IMG/VR virus record: IMGVR_UViG_3300009155_000271
Coordinates: 1 to 23,722 of that record
DNA length: 23,722 nucleotides
Origin: a virus
Direction: 5' to 3' (one strand)
Below, one piece after another: positions 20,775 through 23,722 of this stretch; within the stretch, counting starts at the first letter, position 1; each line of letters starts with the position of its first letter. The notes under the pieces were generated by a model. That model saw only the letters and a list, made by a program, of their open reading frames with translations. It was not told the origin of the DNA and did no database searches. The translations under genes and the position numbers were made by a program.

Positions 20775-20858
20775 ATGCGTCGTTCACGAATCATTGGGAA
20801 TTGGGCCGCGTTGGCCGGTGCCGCCATTCTCGTCGCAATTCTGATCGCGGGGGTCTGA
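20775..20858 (+). CDS. Tiny single-TM peptide (27 aa)
   Basis: An AGGAGAA site lies 5 nt or so before ATG 20775. The peptide starts MRRSRIIGNWAALAGAAIL and continues into VAILIAGV: a basic N-terminus and one Ala/Ile/Leu helix spanning most of the length, so an N-in membrane peptide. It stops two bases before the next ATG. The strong ribosome site directly after a structured element supports real translation. One of four tiny membrane peptides in this arm. Function unknown; membrane-active host-shutoff, superinfection exclusion or toxin-like roles are possibilities only. Confidence 0.6.
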   Translation: MRRSRIIGNWAALAGAAILVAILIAGV

Positions 20859-20859
20859 G

Positions 20860-21114
20860 ATGGAGAACATGCTAGACAAGAAGTCTCGCGCCGCGTGGGC
20901 GCTGGTTCCGGTCGTGGTGGAACACGCGGAACAACACTGGGGCAAGTTCGGTTGGGACATGATCGTGGAATGCTGGAGCCGCGAGGAAATCGGGATCGAG
21001 CTGGAACACTACGGAATCACGACCAAGACAGCCGCAATTCGCCATTTCGGCCAGATCGCCCGAAGCTGGTGGGAACATGAGCGGGAAGCCAAGGCCGCAG
21101 GCGGGGAATACTGA
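20860..21114 (+). CDS. Hypothetical early protein (84 aa)
   Basis: The protein reads MENMLDKKSRAAWALVPVVV, then 'HWGKFGWDMIVECWSREEIG' and 'HYGITTKTAAIRHFGQIARS', with an acidic-basic helical end. It is all-helical and Trp-rich. The segment EIGIELEHYGITTKTAAIRH could be read as a helix-turn-helix, but weakly. The ATG lies two bases after the stop of the 27-aa peptide; no strong ribosome site, so coupling is likely. An ATG three codons later is an alternative. No family assigned. Confidence 0.58.
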   Translation: MENMLDKKSRAAWALVPVVVEHAEQHWGKFGWDMIVECWSREEIGIELEHYGITTKTAAIRHFGQIARSWWEHEREAKAAGGEY

Positions 21115-21115
21115 G

Positions 21116-21148
21116 AAATCGGGGGGAAATCGGGGGGAAATCGCGGGG
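21116..21148 (+). repeat. Tandem 11-bp G-rich repeat, possible G-quadruplex
   Basis: AAATCGGGGGG occurs twice (21116-21126, 21127-21137), followed by the variant AAATCGCGGGG (21138-21148), just before promoter 2. The runs of 6, 6 and 4 Gs, with nearby GGGG on either side, could fold into a G-quadruplex in DNA or in read-through RNA. Confidence 0.65.
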
Positions 21149-21158
21149 AACAAAACCC

Positions 21159-21187
21159 TTGCGCCCACCCCCGGGGTGTGGTACACT
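21159..21187 (+). promoter_or_regulatory. Early promoter 2 (TTGCGC, 17 bp, TACACT)
   Basis: -35 TTGCGC (21159-21164), a 17-bp spacer and -10 TACACT (21182-21187) preceded by GGTGTGG. Layout and core match promoters 1 and 3. It drives the acidic 122-aa gene. Confidence 0.65.
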
Positions 21188-21195
21188 TTGTTGGT

Positions 21196-21216
21196 GGGGC
21201 GGCGCGGTGCCGCCCC
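21196..21216 (+). promoter_or_regulatory. Leader hairpin downstream of promoter 2
   Basis: GGGGCGGC (21196-21203) pairs perfectly with GCCGCCCC (21209-21216) over a 5-nt GCGGT loop. It starts 9 nt after the -10, so it forms at or near the 5' end of the transcript, where a stem can protect mRNA from decay. Confidence 0.5.
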
Positions 21217-21237
21217 CGGAACCGGAGAGGACCGGAA

Positions 21238-21606
21238 ATGGCAATCAGGAAGATTCGGACAGGCGCAGTCCTGTTCTCGTACAGCGGCGGCAGGGAATAC
21301 GAAGCCGAGTGGTTCCCGACGCTGGAACTGGCGCAGGCAGAGAAAGCCCGAGCCAAGGAAGTCGCCATCGAACACGACGAATGGGACGAGGAAGCCGAGG
21401 AGGAGTCGCCTTCCCTCTGGATTTCGGCAGTCGGACCCGACGGCTCGAATGTCGAGGGCGAGATTCTCGGGGCGCACGACGAAGACTGGAAGGTCTTGGA
21501 AATCTGGGCCTTCGACGACAGCGAGGAGAACGCCGAGGAGGCTTGGGAAGCCATGGAAGACAAACACCCGGAAGCCATGGTGGCGTGGTACCGGCAGCCG
21601 AACTGA
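21238..21606 (+). CDS. Acidic hypothetical early protein (122 aa)
   Basis: ATG 21238 follows a GGAGAGG site. The protein starts MAIRKIRTGAVLFSYSGGRE with a beta-like part, then a Glu-rich stretch with EHDEWDEEAEEESPSLWISA, and ends 'EENAEEAWEAMEDKHPEAMV'. Negative charge is very high across the second half, a feature shared by DNA-mimic and nucleic-acid-competing phage proteins, though acidity alone proves nothing. The frame extends upstream to 21178 through the promoter leader and is trimmed. It ends before the second three-hairpin element. No family recognised. Confidence 0.6.
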   Translation: MAIRKIRTGAVLFSYSGGREYEAEWFPTLELAQAEKARAKEVAIEHDEWDEEAEEESPSLWISAVGPDGSNVEGEILGAHDEDWKVLEIWAFDDSEENAEEAWEAMEDKHPEAMVAWYRQPN

Positions 21607-21613
21607 GCTGGAA

Positions 21614-21679
21614 GGGCCGGGGAAACCCGGCCCACTTCCCTCCGCCCCACGGGGAAGAGCGAAGTGGGAATCTTCCCAC
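21614..21679 (+). promoter_or_regulatory. Three-hairpin intergenic RNA element, copy 2
   Basis: Hairpin 1 is GGGCCGGG (21614-21621) with CCCGGCCC (21626-21633), closed by a GAAA tetraloop. Hairpin 2 pairs CACTTC (21633-21638) with GAAGTG (21661-21666), with inner C-rich and G-rich arms. Hairpin 3 is GTGGGA (21664-21669) with TCCCAC (21674-21679) and an ATCT loop. The 3' end, TCCCACGAATAGGAGAA, is identical to copy 1. In hairpin 2 a C-G pair of copy 1 is a T-A pair here, a compensatory change. Confidence 0.65.
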
Positions 21680-21695
21680 GAATAGGAGAAGTACG

Positions 21696-21884
21696 ATGGA
21701 AATCGCAGCCAAGTTGCACCCGACGGAAGACTGGTGGGAACAGGGGGAAATCAAAGTTCCCAAGGGAACAAAGGAAATCAAATTCTTTGTCCAGTTGGAC
21801 GGCGGGGAAATCCAGGAAGTCGGCCAGATCGCTTTCCTCGACGACCAGTTCGACGACATTCTGGACGGACCGGAGGAAGTCTGA
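21696..21884 (+). CDS. Acidic hypothetical protein (62 aa)
   Basis: ATG 21696 follows AGGAGAA after the second structured element. The protein reads MEIAAKLHPTEDWWEQGEIK, then KEIKFFVQLDGGEIQEVGQI and ends DDQFDDILDGPEEV. It is small, acidic and mixed beta. The stop overlaps the next ATG as TGATG, so both are translated together. A longer frame reading upstream through the element is not supported by a start site. No family recognised. Confidence 0.58.
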   Translation: MEIAAKLHPTEDWWEQGEIKVPKGTKEIKFFVQLDGGEIQEVGQIAFLDDQFDDILDGPEEV

Positions 21885-22180
21885 TGAGAATTTACGTTTC
21901 CCTTCGGGACGTGGACAGCCAGCCACGGGAATTCCAGGAATTCACGGTGGAAACCGCCACGAGCTGCGAGGTTCTGACCGAGGAAATCGTGCGGGAAGCC
22001 TTGGTGGAAATGGATCGCCAGATCCAAGGAGAAGACCCAATGGAACCGGAAGTTCTGAGCTGCCCGATCGTTCTGGTCCCAATTCCAGGGAACGAATACG
22101 GGTACGAGACAGTGGAAATCATCGCCCAATGCGATCGCTTTCCGTTCCACGCGATACTGGAAATCGCCTCTTATTCCTGA
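21884..22180 (+). CDS. Acidic hypothetical protein (98 aa)
   Basis: ATG 21884 overlaps the preceding stop as TGATG. The protein reads MRIYVSLRDVDSQPREFQEF, then CEVLTEEIVREALVEMDRQI, with PIVLVPIPGNEYGYETVEII near the end. A regular beta-alpha-beta pattern and acidic character are visible, with no TM segment or motif. It is the last gene before the third promoter. No family recognised. Confidence 0.58.
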   Translation: MRIYVSLRDVDSQPREFQEFTVETATSCEVLTEEIVREALVEMDRQIQGEDPMEPEVLSCPIVLVPIPGNEYGYETVEIIAQCDRFPFHAILEIASYS

Positions 22181-22195
22181 TGGAAGCTTGGAAAT

Positions 22196-22222
22196 GGGGT
22201 GGAATCCTAGGGAATCCACCCC
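22196..22222 (+). terminator. Hairpin between the second and third early units
   Basis: GGGGTGGA (22196-22203) pairs with TCCACCCC (22215-22222) over an 11-nt loop, ending one base before the -35 of promoter 3. No U run follows. Its place after a stop and before a promoter suggests a terminator or insulator. Confidence 0.45.
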
Positions 22223-22223
22223 C

Positions 22224-22252
22224 TTGACAGGATCTGTCGGGTGTGGTACAAT
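22224..22252 (+). promoter_or_regulatory. Early promoter 3 (TTGACA, 17 bp, TACAAT)
   Basis: A near-consensus sigma70 promoter: -35 TTGACA (22224-22229), a 17-bp spacer ending GTGTGG, and -10 TACAAT (22247-22252). It is the strongest of the three by sequence and drives the distal block of genes from 22274. Confidence 0.82.
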
Positions 22253-22273
22253 TTGTCTGTAGTAGGAGGCCAC

Positions 22274-22336
22274 ATGGGCTATCTCGTTCTGGCGGCAATC
22301 GCCATATTCTTCATCTATCGCAGGAAGGGACACTAG
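22274..22336 (+). CDS. Tiny single-TM peptide (20 aa)
   Basis: AGGAGG lies 4 nt before ATG 22274, close but usable. The peptide is MGYLVLAAIAIFFIYRRKGH: one hydrophobic helix of about 14 residues and a basic C-terminus, so probably N-out or peripheral. It begins only 22 nt after the -10 of a strong promoter and stops one base before the next gene. It could be a real membrane peptide or a leader that couples translation to the following gene. Confidence 0.5.
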   Translation: MGYLVLAAIAIFFIYRRKGH

Positions 22337-22337
22337 A

Positions 22338-22625
22338 ATGTCAGTCTTGGAAAGTTACGACCCCGAAGTCTCGTCGCTAATCGACGAAGCCAAGGAAGCC
22401 TTGAGCCTCTCGATCCCAGAGAACATTCGCCGGGATTGCGAGGCACCTTCGCAGATCGGATTCCTGACCGCGATGGTTCGAATCGCCGCGTATTGCAGGG
22501 ACATCGAGGAATTCAAGGAGGCCATTCGGTGGCAGATCCAGTGCCAGCGCGAACGCGCCGAGGTTCTGGCCGACCAGCAGCTGGAATGGTTGGACGACAT
22601 GCGGAACAGGAGGGACGCGGAATGA
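22338..22625 (+). CDS. Hypothetical helical protein (95 aa)
   Basis: The protein reads MSVLESYDPEVSSLIDEAKE, then a central helix with IGFLTAMVRIAAYCRDIEEF and a long amphipathic end (QCQRERAEVLADQQLEWLDD). It is predicted all-helical with coiled-coil character and acidic. AGGAAGG upstream of the short peptide's stop serves as ribosome site. It overlaps the next gene as ATGA. No family recognised. Confidence 0.55.
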   Translation: MSVLESYDPEVSSLIDEAKEALSLSIPENIRRDCEAPSQIGFLTAMVRIAAYCRDIEEFKEAIRWQIQCQRERAEVLADQQLEWLDDMRNRRDAE

Positions 22626-22825
22626 GCGAACACGACGAGATAGTTCGACTGGTGGCCGAATACGACCGCCTGTGCGAATACTGCGCGGAGAATCCAAACG
22701 ATTCCGACGCAGAGGTGGAGCTTGAGCGATTCCGAGAGGAATGGCCTGGAATAGCCGAAGGCCTGTGGGATTCCAAGGGCAACTACGTTGGTGAAATTCG
22801 CAACGAAAATGGATGGACGCCATGA
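22622..22825 (+). CDS. Acidic helical hypothetical protein (67 aa)
   Basis: ATG 22622 overlaps the previous stop as ATGA. The protein reads MSEHDEIVRLVAEYDRLCEY, then CAENPNDSDAEVELERFREE and ends GNYVGEIRNENGWTP. It is strongly acidic, helical, with two close cysteines (CEYC at 18-21). It overlaps the next gene in the same ATGA manner. No family recognised. Confidence 0.55.
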   Translation: MSEHDEIVRLVAEYDRLCEYCAENPNDSDAEVELERFREEWPGIAEGLWDSKGNYVGEIRNENGWTP

Positions 22826-22998
22826 TTACGATGGAAGAGATGGAAGCTCGAATCGAGCGCACAGCAGAATCTATGATGGATTCCGCCGACGAACAGCTCC
22901 AGAATGGAGAGATTTCGCGGGGGCGCTACGAAGCGCTCCTGCAGGAAATGAACGATTGGGTGGATTTGATGTACGAGGAGCTGCGGAAATGCAAGTGA
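22822..22998 (+). CDS. Acidic helical hypothetical protein (58 aa)
   Basis: I start at ATG 22822, which overlaps the upstream stop as ATGA; an in-frame ATG at 22813 is the alternative. The protein reads MITMEEMEARIERTAESMMD, then SADEQLQNGEISRGRYEALL and ends with a helix (WVDLMYEELRKCK). It is Met/Glu-rich and helical, possibly dimeric. It overlaps the next gene by 10 nt. No family recognised. Confidence 0.52.
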   Translation: MITMEEMEARIERTAESMMDSADEQLQNGEISRGRYEALLQEMNDWVDLMYEELRKCK

Positions 22999-23339
22999 TC
23001 GACGATTTCCTCAAGGCCAAGCGGCAGAGAGTTGTGGACCGGGAACGCACGTTCATGGTTTGGGTTCGCGACCCGCAGGAGCTGGAATTCACCCAGCTGA
23101 ACGATTTCATCAGGGTGTTCGGGCCTCCCGGTCCTTTCACCGTGGGGATGGCCAGCGAAGTAGTACGAAAGGCTCTCGGGATGGCTTCGGGGTGGGACGG
23201 CGGGATGACGCACTGGGACGAACCCAGAGTGGCTCCGTACTCATTAGAACCCGACTCGGATTTCGTGGAATTTACGGTTCGAATCACGGAATACGGGGAA
23301 CTGCTCGGTTGGCTCCATTTCCGACTGGCGGAAGTCTAA
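22989..23339 (+). CDS. Hypothetical early protein (116 aa)
   Basis: ATG 22989 lies inside the end of the previous gene, with GGAG about 10 nt upstream. The protein reads MQVIDDFLKAKRQRVVDRER, then a beta-like MVWVRDPQELEFTQLNDFIR and FGPPGPFTVGMASEVVRKAL, ending VRITEYGELLGWLHFRLAEV. A mixed alpha/beta soluble protein and the largest of the distal block. No catalytic motif seen, no family recognised. Confidence 0.55.
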   Translation: MQVIDDFLKAKRQRVVDRERTFMVWVRDPQELEFTQLNDFIRVFGPPGPFTVGMASEVVRKALGMASGWDGGMTHWDEPRVAPYSLEPDSDFVEFTVRITEYGELLGWLHFRLAEV

Positions 23340-23340
23340 G

Positions 23341-23448
23341 ATGGAAGTCCTTGTGTTACCAGCCGTGTTACTTGTGGGCCTTCTCGGTCTGGTCTGGGGG
23401 ATATTTCACGTTCCCCGGCCCCCGGGGAGGAGGAAGCCGAAATGGTGA
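23341..23448 (+). CDS. Short single-TM protein (35 aa)
   Basis: ATG 23341 follows one base after the previous stop, with GGCGGAAG nearby upstream as a weak ribosome site. The protein starts with one hydrophobic helix, MEVLVLPAVLLVGLLGLVWG, and ends in a basic, Pro/Arg/Lys-rich tail (RPPGRRKPKW). This is a plausible small membrane protein with cytoplasmic tail. Its end overlaps the next mini-frame by 7 nt. Confidence 0.5.
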   Translation: MEVLVLPAVLLVGLLGLVWGIFHVPRPPGRRKPKW

Positions 23449-23495
23449 CACTGTTCCACTTGGTCGTGGTGGTAATCCAGATTTTGTGCGCATAG
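23442..23495 (+). CDS. Possible 17-aa membrane peptide
   Basis: ATG 23442 has GGAGGAGG about 10 nt upstream, inside the 35-aa gene, and encodes MVTLFHLVVVVIQILCA, nearly all hydrophobic. A good ribosome site and an overlap with the previous gene make translation possible, but at this size the call is weak. It is followed at once by a GC-rich hairpin. Confidence 0.3.
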   Translation: MVTLFHLVVVVIQILCA

Positions 23496-23500
23496 GTTCC

Positions 23501-23540
23501 GGGAGCGGGACCAGAGAAGATCTCAAGGAAGCCCGCTCCC
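23501..23540 (+). terminator. Hairpin at the end of the rightward unit
   Basis: GGGAGCGGG (23501-23509) pairs perfectly with CCCGCTCCC (23532-23540) over a 22-nt loop. It comes just after the last rightward frame and is a likely transcription terminator or mRNA 3' stem, though no U run follows directly. Confidence 0.55.
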
Positions 23541-23561
23541 CGATACCCAGAAGACCTTCCC

Positions 23562-23591
23562 TTACAGCCTTACAGGTCTTACAGGTTACAG
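23562..23591 (+). repeat. Four closely spaced TTACAG repeats
   Basis: TTACAG occurs at 23562, 23570, 23579 and 23586, with steps of 8, 9 and 7 bases. Three copies are preceded by C. Such iteron-like spacing can mark a protein-binding site, but the flanking sequence is of doubtful quality. From 23496 to the window end no gene is supported. Confidence 0.4.
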
Positions 23592-23617
23592 TCCGAAGAT
23601 TTCTTTTTTCTTACCTT

Positions 23618-23654
23618 CCCCCCCCCCCCCCCTTTATTTTTTTTTTTTTTTTTT
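23618..23654 (+). other. C15 and T18 homopolymer runs near the window end
   Basis: Fifteen Cs (23618-23632) are followed after TTTA by eighteen Ts (23637-23654). The next bases are AT-rich, then GC-rich, unlike the preceding genes. Runs like these are typical of read or assembly error at contig ends, though a real low-complexity genome end cannot be excluded. Confidence 0.6.
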
Positions 23655-23722
23655 AAATTGTAATACACTTTATAAAAAACCCCCCAAACCTCTACCGGCC
23701 GGGGCCTTACGGGATTTCTAAA

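Noticed and set aside
20015-20827. Minus-strand open frame (270 aa) across the control region
   Set aside because: It would span both divergent promoters and the 155-aa gene; the composition is that of an antisense reading.
21245-22333. Minus-strand open frame (362 aa) across the early region
   Set aside because: It runs against three promoters and several coupled plus-strand genes, is Ser/Pro/Arg-rich like an antisense translation, and has no start signal.
23060-23656. Plus-strand frame (198 aa) ending in poly-Pro and poly-Phe
   Set aside because: Its end is translated homopolymer and it overlaps better-supported genes and a terminator hairpin in another frame.
1-23722. tRNA or rRNA genes
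   Set aside because: I saw no cloverleaf-like sequences with TTC-A loops or rRNA stretches; intergenic spaces are too short except at 19.2-20.2 kb, which contains regulatory sequence and two small genes.

Overview
The window is a gene-dense piece of a tailed double-stranded DNA bacteriophage genome (Caudoviricetes). It reads as one end or arm of a phage contig and not as a bacterial chromosome: it has a complete head-packaging module, tail/adaptor genes, a lysis cassette, one- to few-base gene overlaps almost everywhere, and no housekeeping genes. A P22-type large portal, two portal-adaptor-like proteins, a DNA-stabilisation/hub-like protein and no tape-measure gene in view point to podovirus-like morphology. 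A GH108-type endolysin, a holin of the three-TM/GTA-release type and sigma70-like promoters suggest a Gram-negative (proteobacterial) host. That host call is inference; nothing here fixes the species. No DNA polymerase, helicase, integrase, tRNA or CRISPR array is visible, so replication and lysogeny functions lie outside the window or are absent.

Layout. Two transcription units diverge from a control region at about 19.95-20.20 kb. Leftward (minus strand, 19947 down to 1) run: two small genes, an intrinsic terminator, terminase small and large subunits, four short genes, the portal, two Lys-rich miniproteins, a short conserved gene, a GroES-like co-chaperonin, the scaffold-like protein, a conserved protein of unknown role, a decoration-like protein, the major capsid protein, two further virion proteins sharing a beta-rich module, a 44-aa gene, an adaptor with an inserted carbohydrate-binding-like domain, a zinc-ribbon miniprotein, a long tail fibre, a small fibre-locus protein, a glycine-rich receptor-binding-type protein, then a lysis cassette (TM miniprotein, endolysin, holin), a second adaptor, and a beta-rich hub/DNA-stabilisation-like gene cut by the window edge.

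Rightward (plus strand, 20216 to 23495) lie a dozen very short genes without recognisable families. Most encode acidic soluble proteins, and four encode tiny single-TM peptides of 17-35 aa. They sit behind three promoters of one sequence family (TTGnnn, 17 bp, TACAnT, each preceded by a GTGG). Two of the gene junctions carry copies of the same three-hairpin structured element, with a compensatory base-pair change between the copies. This looks like an early, host-interaction arm.

How it works together. The leftward unit would build and fill the head (GroES-like protein and scaffold helping capsid folding and assembly; terminase and portal packaging DNA), close it with adaptor and hub proteins, attach fibres, and lyse the cell. 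The rightward unit probably acts early on the host. The last ~110 bases contain long C and T homopolymers and are of doubtful quality. The most interesting unexplained items are the repeated three-hairpin elements, the conserved early promoters with structured leaders, the mini-TM peptides, and the operator-like control region between the two units.
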